DNA of 64,000 nt from Xiphias gladius (Eukaryota; Chordata; Actinopteri; Istiophoriformes; Xiphiidae), in assembly GCF_016859285.1 (NCBI RefSeq), contig NC_053415.1:6554501-6618500 (forward strand), given 5' to 3'. The notes beneath the pieces are model-generated. The model was not told the origin of the DNA and did not search any database. It saw only the letters and a program-made list of their open reading frames with translations. Positions 35,720 through 49,300 of the stretch are shown one piece after another; position 1 is the stretch's first letter, and each line of letters begins with the position of its first letter. The position numbers and the translations under genes were made by a program.

Positions 35720-35800
35720 GACCCATCTCAACACCATCCAGAACTTTAATAAGGGGGCTCCACAAGGGTCAATCCCACTGTTTACTGTACATTAACAAAT
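35720..35800 (+). mobile_element. Fragment of a LINE reverse transcriptase
   Basis: Positions 35,751-35,792 translate as KGAPQGSIPLFTVH, a decayed form of the conserved non-LTR reverse transcriptase motif G-[VA]-PQGS-[IV]-LGPLLF, here missing LGP. The flanks do not give a continuous frame. A short dead fragment. Confidence 0.5.
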
Positions 35801-37395
35801 CGAACAACGAAGACATTGGTTCTGAATCCCTCATAATGTTACTTTCATAGACATGGCTTCTAAATATTTCATTTGTTTTTGAATACAATCATGGCAACAA
35901 GTCTGGCAGTGTTATTGTACTTAGCTCATCTAAATGCTGATGGTCTTACATTTCAGACCCCCTGGTTTAAAATGAAAAATAACCTGCCCCCAAAACTCAA
36001 ACAGGGTCAAACTGTTGCTCCAGCACAGCTTAATTCAAATTAAATGTGGCTTTAAATGGTTTTTGTATTTCAATGCAGTTTCCTCTGTCTCTATCCTAGA
36101 TCTGTACAGCAACTGCGTATGTGTTTGTAAAATCAAATAATCCTCCACAAGATCCGAACAGCTACAGGTGAATTCGAGATGATTATTATTTATTTTTTTT
36201 TCTTTACAGTGCTATTTTTGGCCATTTGTCCATTGGGGGGCAGCAGCAGTCTTGATCTCTGTGTTCAGTGCAGCCCTTTTGTGAGACATCCTCGAACACG
36301 AATAAGAAAAACAATACTTTAAAATGTTTTGATAATTAAGTGGGTAGGACATTTCAAAGGAACATTTAAACTGGCAAGCCATCAATTTTACTTATGAAGT
36401 TCAGTTAACTTATCTTGAGGGGCGCTACTCAGCCTGAGAAAACAGTCTTATGTCCGTTAAAGGGAGCTTTCTAAAATGTGAGAAAATAACCCTGATGATC
36501 TCATAATGGTTATCTTGGTCTGGGCTCGAGACTTAACTTTTTTTTTTCACAGAAAGTCTACGTAGCAAACTGGGGGTGTGGGGTTTAAAAGAAATGGGCA
36601 TTTAGGACGCAGGGGTCTAAGGTAGTCACTTTTGAGTTTAATTATGGGACAGTTAGGGTCCAGCGTTATTGGAGTTAGAGCCACCCACACTAGAGACTAA
36701 AAGGCAGAACATAATTTATCTCTGTCTCTGCTGCTCTGTTTTGGTTTTTTTTGTTGTTTTTTTTAAATGGTAGTGCAACACTTGTTTTCCTCGAGTCTGT
36801 AGGACTGACACAAACAGAGCAGGAATGCAGAACCTCCCACCCCAGATGTTAAACTGTTTAGCTGGCATCCCACCACAAGGCTCACTCACTGGTGAATCCT
36901 GGTGACCCTAAGCCACCCTTCTACCTGCTCTCAGTACCTACCGAAAGGAAATGTTTCCCAGTATAACTCTGCCATGTCCATTTAAAGACGGTTGTCTTTT
37001 TCCATCTGTCCGACCACAGGCCGCTCTAATCAGCACATTCTAGCCTGAAAAAGGGGCAGAGGGCAAATGTCTTTCCTTGTCCCTCAGCCACTCTATGTGC
37101 ACTAATTAACCAAGGAAAGGAGGAAAGCAAGTCACATACTAAGTCCTTGATGACAAAATGGTTAAACTTGTGAAACACTTTCTTAAGCAATAAACTTCAG
37201 GGTCTGATTATTCATTTATTTTTATTTTTTTTATCCTCTGAGGATACATACTTCAGCTTTATAAAAATGAATTCTTTCTGCAAGACCTTGACACAGGAAT
37301 GGGCTAAGCTAAGTAGAAAACAAGGCCTCTTTTAGTTCCATCCAACACTCCATTCATATTTCCTGGAATTCCTCGTCACAATAACTTTATTGATA

Positions 37396-37418
37396 TATAT
37401 ATATATGTATATATACAC

Positions 37419-37451
<33 letters not shown>

Positions 37452-37462
37452 CACACACGCAG
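37396..37462. repeat. (TA)n/(CA)n microsatellite
   Basis: Alternating TATATA, GTATATATACACAC and TATATATAT blocks: two related units arranged in tandem. Confidence 0.85.
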
Positions 37463-39270
37463 TTGAGAGCAAACAAGCCACGCATTATTGTGACTGGCCA
37501 TGTTATATCATGTTATATTCCACTGACTGACTGGTGACTGTCTGGCGGTGTGCCGATGCAGCAGAGCAATGGCTTCATCTGTCTGTGAGCCACATCACAA
37601 GATGATTCTCAAGTGAGGCCCAGATGCTTGAACTTCCCACAAAGAAAACTCCATCACTCAGAAATTGATGCAACATATAGAGATCTGCAAGTGTGTTTAA
37701 AATGAATTCGGTTCTCAGTTTATCAGTCTCAGTAAACAGCAGCACAATAAATCCTAAAGTATGGCCCATAAACACAGAATTTAATGTGAAACATTTACCA
37801 TCGCTATCTAGGCGAATTGAATACTGTTGAAGCACTGTTAGAATTTCTTTTGAATCTTCATCAATGTCAGCGTAAATTTAAATATGATTTTCTCACTTCT
37901 CAAAAGAAGTATGTTTCACTTCACACCTGCGTGTTCCAATCACCCATTTTTCCACGCACAAGTTTTAGGCACTTGAGCTTCTGAATACCTTGTAAGCAGC
38001 CAAAGCTGGAAACAGCGATGTTGGATCAAAGCTGCAATTTCAAAGTAGCAGGTGTGACCAAATTATGTTGGGTTCCAAAGTGGAAAGGAAAAAGGGCCAC
38101 AAAAGCAGGTGCTGTTTAAACATCTGTGATAGGGCCTGATAACATAATACTTTTCTAACAAAATACTCTGTCCTCTAGCATCCATATGCTTCCACCTATT
38201 TTAATAACACACATTTAAATAAACAGTTACATTACAAACAAGAACCCACCGTACAAACCAGCCTGTTTGCCTTGTGGACCGTCAGTCTGAAAATCTACCC
38301 AGCCTTCCCTGTTTGCTTTAGTTTTTGTCTGCTTGATGGCTGGAGATTAGGGTTGTGGACACACCACTGATAGGTCCTGTCTGTTTCACTAGGGGTTAAG
38401 TTGGATGAGAAAACAGTAGCCAGTATACACTGCTGCTTGTCGGTAAAGACGGTGACACGCCCCTTTAGCCTCAGCTGGGTGCCATCTCAGATGCAGGTCA
38501 TTAGCTGTATTTAAGGAATTTAGAATTGAATCAGGGACAAAACTTTCTCAAAATAGCCATCTCTTATTCTTAGTTCCTTCATTTATTTTTATCATGAAGT
38601 ATTGCTAAATAGTAGTCTTTGAAAGTCCTTTTTATAGTTCATAAACCATTCTTCTCAGTGCTTCTTGAGGGCATTTACAAGGACCAGTCCTTTTTTCAAA
38701 ATTAGATCTATAAATACTCTGACTCAGCACTTTCATTTATGCCCCTGCTGTGCAAAACGTCACAACCCTCTCTCTCTTCTTTTTATTGAACAGGAACCAG
38801 AGAGAAATGGCAACAGGCTGTCTTTACCAGATGCTCGGCCTTGCCAGAGTGCAGTGCAAATATTGTATGGCTGTTGTATGTCTTGTTTTTCTCTGTCACA
38901 GTCTGTACTTTTACTAATATAATCAGTTTACATAACCTGGTTCGTGGTGGAGGAAAGGTTAACCCAATGACGTTAGTCATACATTCTTAGGAAGTACTTG
39001 TGCTTCTAACTTAAAATAGAATTAAGGAAGTTAGTTCAGTTCCGAAGGCTGATTTGAAAATCATGTTGCACATATTTTCACATTTCTTGTAAATGGACAA
39101 TACAATGGTCCGCTATCTGGGCTTATCTGTTAACGCAGAAGCACAAAAAGGTCTACCCTTCCCTGTTGGAATAGTCTTGCTGGCACACATTACAATAAAG
39201 CAGAATCAAATTTAATGACCACATACAAGGGATTCGTCTCACTATGGAGGACTGGAGGAATGGAAGACAC

Positions 39271-39305
39271 ATTCACAGTGAGACAGCATCTGTCTCACTG
39301 TGAAT
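39271..39305. repeat. Perfect 16-bp inverted repeat with a 3-base loop
   Basis: ATTCACAGTGAGACAG at 39,271-39,286, CAT loop, CTGTCTCACTGTGAAT at 39,290-39,305. All 16 pairs match. It is isolated, with no neighbouring copy seen, and too short in the stem for a typical microRNA precursor. Confidence 0.85.
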
Positions 39306-42300
39306 TTTAGAACTCCATGTGCAGATTCTGTTTGGGATGCTCCATTGTCCTGTGCCCTCTCAGTTCAATGTTCTTTTATCCTGCCTCAGGAATATCTCAC
39401 TTTCTAATCACTTCTATTTTTCTGTTTCACCAATTATCGATGGATATATCTTCACTTGACTTTGCAGACAGTGTAGAACAGGATGTGCACAAGTTTACAT
39501 TTTGCATTCTTTTCTTAACTCTGCAGTGTCTGTTTACTCATATTTCTTCCTCTATGGGCTCTATAGTCATACTATACTCATGTCACTCAGTTTTGGGAGA
39601 ATAAAAGGAAAAATTGTATGGACTGAGAATCAGTTTTTATATGTATGATGAAATAAGACGGTTTTATTTTAAATTCCAAACTCATTTTTCATTCAGTGGA
39701 AGGCATGTCTACTTCACACAAGGAGCCAGAGGCTTTGGGTTGGATTTCTGGGTTGATATTACACTCCGCATGATTTACAAAAACCTGAACCACAGCACAT
39801 GTGTTCCAAAACTAAGTCCTAATCAAGGTCAACCGCTGCATTTAGGATATTTTCAAGCTTCCCAATCAAGTTTAAAATAGCATGCCTTTTTTCTCACAGA
39901 GCAGAAAGGAGCCATAGAAATTTTTTGCCAACCCTCACACTGTTGGTGTGTTTTTTGCCTGAAACAGAAGGAAGTCTGTACGTTTAAGTGGCTAAGAAAA
40001 GGCTCAAGGTATCTGGGTTTCTCTACCAAAGTGACCCTTTGACTGCCATTCTCACTAAAAGTGTCCGCAGAGCAAGGTGTGGTGATGACCCTAGGTGAAA
40101 ACTCAGATTGGACAATAAAGCTGTGCTGTAAAAGATTTATTTTCATGACACACATGTAAACCTGGTTATGTTTGCAAACAGATTGTGTGTAATTAATTGA
40201 ATCAAAATATTTGTTAACTGACTTATGAACTGATTGTTGGTATATTTAGTAACACATAAAGCTGCATTCATTAATTGTTTGAGCACTTGGGGGCAGCAGA
40301 ACAAGCTGTAGACACAACACTGATATATCAACTTATGAAGTTGGTAGGGCGAATGTGTTGGCAACATAACAATAGCATTCATCTGAGAGTCTTGTTTCTG
40401 GCCACCTGAGGAGAACTACACTACAGACAATCCCTTTCATATTACACTCGGCCATTGTAAAGTTATTTAATCCATTGGCAATGTAAAAATACTTATTAGT
40501 GCAACTTTAACACACCATTAAAGTTGTAAGTGTTATGTAAAGTCTGGGATACAACTCACTTGAATGGAAACAAGCCACATTACGGTAGCTACTGTCATTA
40601 CTCTAACTCACCAAGGAATGTCAGAATGACATTTACAAGTTCTAGTGCAGCAATAAATATTTCAAAATGAGTCTATGTCCCGAATGGACAAGTGTCCATC
40701 TCCTCTTGCTGGAGCATGCTGGAGATTGGGGTGGAGCTGTTTAGATTTTATCCATGATGAGCCACGTTCACCGTCTTTTGGCACAAGTCTGATAAGTAAG
40801 TTAGTTTTGTGTGTACTGTGGAATGTGTTGTGAACAATGGTAAAATGGGTTTCCTTCTTGGTTTTGCAGTCATCTAAAAAGGTACACCTGAAGTGTCCAG
40901 TATCTGAAAAACAGCCATACTTCACACTTGTCTCTGGCCAAAAAAAATCAAAACACGTAGGTTAGATTTTGTGTGAAAGCGGGAGTGGCAGTGTTTGAAA
41001 AAGGTTTTGGCCTATAACCTATACAGGATGAAAAGGTTCAATTAGAAAATGTGTAATTCGCCCTAAGGATCACAATCAAGGCATTGCAAAGCCCAAGATG
41101 ATCATGCTAGGTGGGGCTGTATGTGGAAGCCAGTGAACTGATTGCACAAGCCACATCAATCTGACAGGTCACAAGAAACGCTTGTATTCTCGATGAGCTG
41201 AATATATTCTGTATGCCTGTGGAAAAGTGTGTTCAATGATCGTGATATTGACAGAGCACCAAATTCAGCAGAGTGGTTGTCTGTTTTGTTTCCCAGAGAA
41301 TAAATTGTTGACGTAATAGATCTTAGTAGATCCCATACGGCAAGAGTCCAACATGCCAGAGGACACAGACAAAGAAAAGGCCCATCTGACAAAGACCAAG
41401 ATTCATTCAGTGACCTGGAAACTTTACTTTTCTGAATCAAGTGGAACCGGTTCAACCCCCCCCCCCCCACTTCATAAAACCAAACATTGACATGTTATAC
41501 ACAAGAATGAGCATCAAATTATAAACCGGGCATTATAAATGTGCTGGACTTACAGTGGCTTATTGACTATTTACACAGTGCCTGGATAAATAGTGACAAC
41601 AGCACAGAACGACAGACAGGAGAATCAACACATCAACTATGGTATTGTAGTATTCGCCCTTCAATATTATGAGCTCCGTGTGAATGCATGCAGTGAATAA
41701 ATGTCCTTCTTGTGTCCTCTGTGTCAGAAACTGATGACTCAACAACAGCATTTTCTTCACAATGCTCATGTGGTTGATGACACTTGCATAGAATACCTCT
41801 TAAACAGGAGGTTGTGGATTAGACATGTATCTTTGGTTTATTGTCACCTCTTCATTGTTAGAGTCATGAAAGAAGAGTTGTTGCATAAAGCACAAATATT
41901 TTTGTCCATCTATATAAGTTTTACTTGGGAACAACCCTGCAAAACAAGAGAGAGCCAACCCCACCTTTCGCTTTCTGACGCACACATACTCTCAGAGAAA
42001 CTCAAGACGCTTAAGCATGTACACATACAGGCTCCTCACTGCAAAAACAAAAAAAACAGTTGGCTTTGTAACAGCCTCAGGCTTTTCTTATGTAATATGT
42101 ACTCCTCTCTGTACCAATATATAGGCTGCAAAGGCAGCAAAGATCATCCTTGATCACCTTACAAAGTATTTGGGGATGTCATCACTGCATTACACTATTG
42201 AGAAATATTTTTATTTTCAGTCTTTATTACTGTCTACACCAGCAATAACAGATTTTTTTTTTTGGCAACTTAAGGGCAGCGGAAACAATTTGTGAACACA

Positions 42301-44939
42301 ACATTGGCATCTCATTACAACACAGACACATCATAACCTTAAAGTAGCAGATATCAATTGTTAGCAATTGTTAGCAAACAGTTGCTTCTGTACACATCCA
42401 GCAGTTGGATGGAACAACAGTATCAATCATTTGGAGTCATGTTTGTGTGTACCCTGGTGACTGTAAGTACAATGTTCACTCTCTTTTAATTCCATTTTTG
42501 GGCCCTACCCACTCCTGAGAGAAATATCTGGCTCTTCAGCTGCTAAAGGCTCCACTATGTTCAACAGCTGGTTGCTCACTGATTCAGGTTCCTGCTGTTT
42601 CCAAAAACAACGCTATGATAGTGGTTAGAGTGAATTGAAAGAGTAAAGTTGTGGTCCAGACGGCTCAACAATGAGCTGAAATCCGCTGTAAACCTCCATA
42701 ATGCCAAGGGAAGCTAGAGAGTTGAGTGATAATTCACCACTATGAACGATCCCTTTCACAGTTTCATTTCATATGTTGTTATTATAAAAATTTCAATTAT
42801 AGCTGCTTAAATTTGTGCAACACTCAAAATTTTAAAATACTTAATAGATATTGAAGGACATACTGCTCTGTAACATACAACGTCTTGGTATGTAAAACTA
42901 TCCTTCATATTAGTGAAACCATCAGGTCTTAAAACAAGGCAATGTGTACACACTTGTTTGGGCAGCTAAGATATAAGTGTCCACCAATGGGTTTCTGAGC
43001 AACATCATTGTTAGGGGGTCGAAAACAAACCAGAATGACTGAGAGGTTGTCCAGAGATAAATGTGAAACTTGAAAAACATGAAAACTTGTTTTCTTTTGC
43101 TCTAAACTGCCTGAATCACCAAAGTAATTAGTGAAAAAATGTTCAATATCCCAAGAACAAAACTTCCATTATAGCTCAGACTGCATAATTGGCTGTGAGC
43201 ACTTAGCATTTGATTGAGTAATGCAAACATTTGTCGTGAAGGTCCCTCCACATCTTGTGTTTCCCTGGTGAAAGACCCTCTGCTCTCCATGCTAACTAAA
43301 AGTGTGTCATTCGATAGTGACGGCAAATTTGTCAATCTGTCTCTGTCCCTTGTAGATTTTCATACATGCCAACATTACTAATATACTGACAATGAGTTCT
43401 TGTGTTCTTAATTAATTCTTAAGAACATAAAAACAGTGGATAGTCATTGTGGATCTTTCATGGCTCATTGGGTCCCACACTTTAAAACCCTACAGCTGTT
43501 CTGTTGCTTCACCATGTCTACGCCATAAATTCTTATGGAAGAGACACAGCTGTTATTATAAATCTATTATGTTTATGTGAGCAACCATTCCTCCTTTTTT
43601 CTCAGACACAAATGAAATCCACCACATGAATAGATGGAAGGCTGACTTGTTCAAGTAGTTTGGACCAACTTTGTTAGTCAGCTGGTGAGAGAAGGTTTGC
43701 TCATGATGCTTAGGCAGCCTATACTGCTGTGGAACTGGCTCAGCAGCATGGTTGTCTTTCACGTTTTAATCCATGTGCCAAGCAGACTCTCTCTTGGCTT
43801 GTGACCACAAGTGACATAAGAGGGGAACATATATAGGAGGTATAGAGAATGTAATGGGAAGACAGCATGAGCCTGACAGGTCTGGTCTAAGTTTTAGAAT
43901 ATGTATAAAATTCATTTAACAAACTTTCAGATGCTCACTACAGTCTTTTCTTGCTCTCACTCTGTGAATGTTTTCAAGCCAGTTTGCCAGTGAAATGAGA
44001 TTTACCTCTAGTCAGACTTAAATTATTCTTTCAAACAGAAATAAAACCTGAAAGTAAAAAAGAAACAGGCTGAAAAAGCTCTGGAGATGCCTACTGACAC
44101 ATGTAGATACCTATTTAAATCTGATGACTTCACTATGATGTTTATCCTAATCTTTGGTGTTCTTAGTTTCAGATGTTTCATTGCTGATTTTTGACAGTTT
44201 AGTGACCAAAAGTCTTTTGGACAGTTTCCTGTCATGTCCACTTGTTTGCTGCCATATAGTCCGTATTGATTTGAATCTTGTGACAGTTGCATTAAAGGGC
44301 CAAACCTAGGTCAGTTAATGCACTAAAAATGTCATCAAAATGCAAAACATTTTTACTCGTTAGGATGCCCATAGATTCTGTAAAGTGTTAATGTCACTGC
44401 CCTGCGCCCATGGGATGTCTTGAAGTTCATTACACAAGCTGACAGGATGCAGTTCTGCATTTGGAACAGTCAACGGGAGGCAAGATCAAAGACTTTTCAT
44501 CCAGTAAGAAAAGGGGAGATTTTATTTAGTCATAGAAAGTTGCCTAGCCTAGCACCCCTATCACTATAAAACTGTACATCAATTTGTGTGTTATAAGATG
44601 TTCAGTTCTGGATCCAAAATGCAGAGCACAGAAAAGTGAGTCAGAAGTGGCAGACAGCAGGAGGAAAGGTAGTTGAATCTGAGGCAGAGGTAAACAGAGT
44701 TAGCAGAGAACAAGCGATCACAAGGCACCATCCCGAGCTAGGAAGCCGACCATAGCAATTAGTAGCTCGGCTACACACAAATACTCACACAGACAGGGAG
44801 AAAGACAAACTGGGGACAAGGACACCAACTCAGGTAAATGAGAACAGAAGGGAAAGTGGATGGACACAGCGTAGCCCCGACGTTTTGGGCAGTGTCCTCC
44901 AGGCAGAGCATAAAATGTCTACGAGGCAAGTTTAAAGGG

Positions 44940-44977
44940 GCAAAGTCAGACCTCTCTTTTAGGAGGTCAGACTTTGC
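44940..44977. repeat. 15-bp inverted repeat, one mismatch, 8-base loop
   Basis: GCAAAGTCAGACCTC at 44,940-44,954 pairs with GAGGTCAGACTTTGC at 44,963-44,977, with a single A/A mismatch in the middle. Confidence 0.8.
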
Positions 44978-46352
44978 TCTTGTACAAGGGGCTCACTCCA
45001 GGAAAAGACATGCTGTACAAAGTCACAATGTCCTTGCTGCTATGGTCCCAAATTTTAAGTGATTTTGTGTGTTGCTTACTCATTTTCAGCCAGTGGGCGA
45101 TTAGTTATCTTTATCTCACATGCCAACGCTTGCTTTGACAAATAATCTTTACCAAAGGTCAGCTTACTACCTCTACTAACTATTCCCATCTTCAAGAAGG
45201 AACTTCAACATTCTTCAACGTTTCAGTTTGGGTTTTGATTTTAAATGGGAGAAACTCAGGAAAAAAGTCTTACGTCAGGATGGCTGCTTTACTTTTGGGA
45301 CTGAGAATGAGATGAGACATTTGCATTCAATTAGGTTTGCCTCTTTACACCCCGTTCTCTTTATTTCCATGTATGAGGCAACAATGGGTTGATAATGAGG
45401 AGCTGCCACTTCCTAAATTGCACTGCATTACTAGGAAAAGTAGCAGACCATTTAGTATTCTTTTGTTTAGTTTTCTTAATCCCTTGTTTGATGCTGTAAA
45501 CTGTAGCTGGTCAGCCCTTGAATGCAAATGTTTACATGTAGAGTCAGTCACTAGTCATATCCTCCAGCAGTTGTGAAGACTATTTTACACATGGATGATA
45601 CATTTTGTATGTTAGTCATCATATGTGGTAAAAAATATGTGGTCATTTTGCTTTTTTTTTAACGTGATTTATGTAATAAATCTGGGGCCCTTAACAGTAG
45701 TCATGATTTTCTGACGTGATCATTTTGACCATGAGGAGAGTGTGTGTAATATGTCCCGTCCAGCCTGCACATAAACATACCCTAAAGTCCTCCAAAAGTC
45801 TAACTTTGACCTAAGGCATAAACTTTGGTGTAACAAGAAGCTGTGAGACCCAAAAACCTCTCATTTCATGACATCACCACTGAGACATGAGAGGGCAGGG
45901 CCAGATGGAATTAACACATGTGCAGGACAAAAACCATGTCCAAGCTACCCACACAAGTGCAAGGACATACCACTCCTCATCCAAACTCAAGTTTTGAAAC
46001 TTAATGCCTCTGTCCATTCCATTAGTTACTTGGACACGAATTTTTAAAAAAAGAAAAAAAAAAACGTCTGAGAAAATTAATGTACGAGATAGTTAAGGAT
46101 TTTCAAATGTAGTGAATTTGGGTTTAACTTCAAATTATTCCACTGTAGGTTGATAATGAAGTTCAGCCTTTACTTTGTATTCTCAGGGCTCCAACCCACA
46201 GATCATCTTCTTCCTCTGCAGTCTCTTGCTGCCGCTTTGATAGATTATCTCATTTTCTTGTCATCCAGAGGAGAGCTGCTGTACATGCTGAATCAATGGT
46301 GATCTTAGCAGTTTTACTCACCCCATAATTCCTCTCTGTCCAACTTTACTGG

Positions 46353-46381
46353 AAGACTTGGCAACATGGCTGCCAAGTCTT
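46353..46381. repeat. 11-bp perfect inverted repeat, 7-base loop
   Basis: AAGACTTGGCA (46,353-46,363) and TGCCAAGTCTT (46,371-46,381) flank ACATGGC. Confidence 0.75.
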
Positions 46382-49300
46382 TTACGCATTGATAACTCTT
46401 TGGTGCAGTCATGCTGACATCACCAGAGCAGCGTGTTTATGACTAAAAGGCTGAGAGGTTTAACAGTCTGAATTAAAGGCAATTACTTTTATACTTTAGC
46501 ATTTGTTTGACGCTTAGTCCTTCATGGAATTCTAATAAGTTGACATTTTTTGGAAGACATACAGTTCTCTGTATAGAGACAAAGCATAGGCAGACTTTTT
46601 TTGTTTTTTTTGTTTTGACAAAACACAAGATTGGGTGTCACTGGAACTTGAAAGTGAGTGCCAGAGGGAAGCAGGCTTGGGCGAGTACGAAGTTATAAAA
46701 TCTCCAAACCAGATGAGGGCAGCTCGAGAGCTGAGTTACATGAGGAGTATGTTAAGGGAGAGTATCCACATGAACACAGAGATAACTAAGTGTCTGAGAG
46801 CTCATACTCACATACAGTTTTTTTTTATAACTGGTGTTAAAAACATATTATTCATCTTTTAATTATTTCCAAAATGTTCACCGCTGCTGCTCTTGGAGGT
46901 GCTAGCAAAAAGCCGAAAAATATCATCGACAAAATTTTAGATTTAGTGCATCGAGTCAAATTTCAAGCAAAACATTTCACATTAAGATAAGTTTTATGGG
47001 TGCTTGCACTGCAAATGTGAGGAAGAGTCTGCAACACAGAGATGTGTTGTAAGCTGCAGGGACAGGGGGCAGCGGAGCCCAGAGGCCATCCTCTATAACC
47101 ACATTTCCTGTGCCTTGAAGTGTTTATTTTGTCCCTTTCAAGGACCGCCTTTGCTCTTCTGCTTTATGTATGTTTGCTCCGAGGCATCAAGACTGCTCCT
47201 CTTTTACTTGTGTGGAACTCTGTTGTAATTTGTATGGTCGTAATACTGTAATGATGTGACTCTGAAGACTAAAGAGAGCTGAATACTCATTCAGTTGTTC
47301 CCTGAGAATCTGACCTAATATCATAGGGTCGGGTCTTTTCAATTCAATTCCATACAGTACCCACATATGTGCACTGAAAGAGATACAGAATTGGACTATA
47401 TATGCTGGAGTATTGTGCTGGTCTCAGATGTTGAGGAGAATAGCGCCCTGGCTAACAAATTTGAAGTAAGCATTAACTAGTGATGTCTTATTTGAGAGCT
47501 GGGATAACTCGATATTGCTTTTTCAAAAATGTTGCTGGTGCCTTTTTGGGCACGTCCAGAAAAGGTAAGATTAACAATATGGAGAAGAGACTTTGAAACC
47601 CAGCTACCTTGAAAATGCTAATCATCTCTTCGCCACATGCTGAGCTGGAAAAGTCACGTATAGCGCTGACTGAAGAAATGTCAGATTGGAAGTTGATAAA
47701 AGCTTATGTTTTGGCAATTTTTCTTATCTAAATCCGCAGTCCTTGTTCCATGCAAAAATGTATTCTAAAAAAGCTGATATTAGGCTTCAGCAGCCTGAGC
47801 TCAATCAATTAAGTGGATATCTTTCACAGTTACGTTTTTGTTTAGTATGAAATTCCACCTTTGTGTTACTATCCCTTAAATGCAGCTAGGGAACACTTTC
47901 CGAGGAAACACAAAGCGGGAATTTGTTTTAAAAAGACCGTAAATCTGAAAAATACCCACTTGATTTATCTGACTCAGACTTCCAAAACGTCATAGCTTTG
48001 GCTGAACTTTAGAATGGTTTATGCACGGAACAAAAACTGTTGATTATCCATATCTCTAATAGTGTAGTTACACAAGGCAAGGATTTCTTTATGGCCAGTA
48101 TGGACAAGAGGAACAATTGCAGCAACGAATATATCTTCCAATGACACGTGAGTAATGTTTCAACATAGCCTATGAACTCATCCTTTTCAGTTAAAAGTGG
48201 TGTTACCGGTTCATTTTAGAGCCAACAATTTCCGTTTTTCCAAAACTGAAAAAAAAAAACCCTAAACTAAATCAATTTAACAAAGGGTTGCAAATCTCCC
48301 AGTGTTTTAAATTGGATCTGAGCAATAACTTATCTTTTCCTGTACCCAGCAGACAAAGCTTGCCTCTTACATTTACAAACAATGTAACGCAAACCTGAGC
48401 CACCTGTTTTGTTAAGAAGACACACAGAAGCTGTTGTTTCAAGACGGAAGCCTGGGACAGATAATCATCTCTGGGTCCCGCCATCACTACACCCAGCCCC
48501 CCAGTACCCTCACCACCACCATCTGCTACGGGGGTAGGGCTGTCTGTTTCCATGGTAACCCTGTACCCCTCCTCCCTATAAGGGGCTTCTTTTGTGTGAC
48601 CCACGTGCAGTCTGTTCCAACTGTAACCCAACCATGCTACTGAGGGGTGCTGGTGTTAACTGCATGACAGAGAGCAGGGTTTTTTTTTTTGTAATAGGAT
48701 CTGCACCCATAGACAATATAAAGTAGGTTTTTGTCTACTATCATACTTTGAAACAAGGGTGGTGGTGCAGATGAGATGCTTTGTAGAATTACAGCACTGG
48801 AAATGCTCTGGACACCATAGATATGCAAAACACCTCACAAGGAACCTCACTATTGAGAAAATCAGTCCCCCTCCCCCATGAAAAACAAGGTGACCTTGCA
48901 AATTAAACCTGCCCACCCCCTTTTACCCAGTGCCTAGTCACCCTGTCCCCCTTGCAGACTGTGGCAGAAGTGGGATGCTAGGCAAGAATAGGAAGGAAAA
49001 AAGCCGTAAACTGGCAAGGAAGGAGCAGTAAACCAGAAGACGACAGTTAAGAGGCTGCACAGAGGAACGTTTTTTGTGCAGTTTTCAAAGGCATACAACC
49101 TAAAGGTCACAAAGCCCCTAAGTCTAAACGAAGAAAACTGCAACAAATATTTCAACCTAACTTTATCAATGACCCGTAACTTTTACTTTCTTGTTAGCAC
49201 TCATTTAATTTGACACCATTCATCTTGAAATGAAGCTCCTCAAACATAAAATCCTTAAATTGTAAACTCTCTCTGCTAAATATAGTACACACAGGGGACT

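Noticed and set aside
40662-40925. Minus-strand open frame containing CTFLDDCKTKKETHF after a CAG-like acceptor
   Set aside because: It looks somewhat protein-like, but no partner exon, no donor and no family similarity could be found.
48272-48631. A 119-codon minus-strand frame in a locally GC-richer patch
   Set aside because: Low-complexity Gly/Thr composition, no motif, and no splice context.
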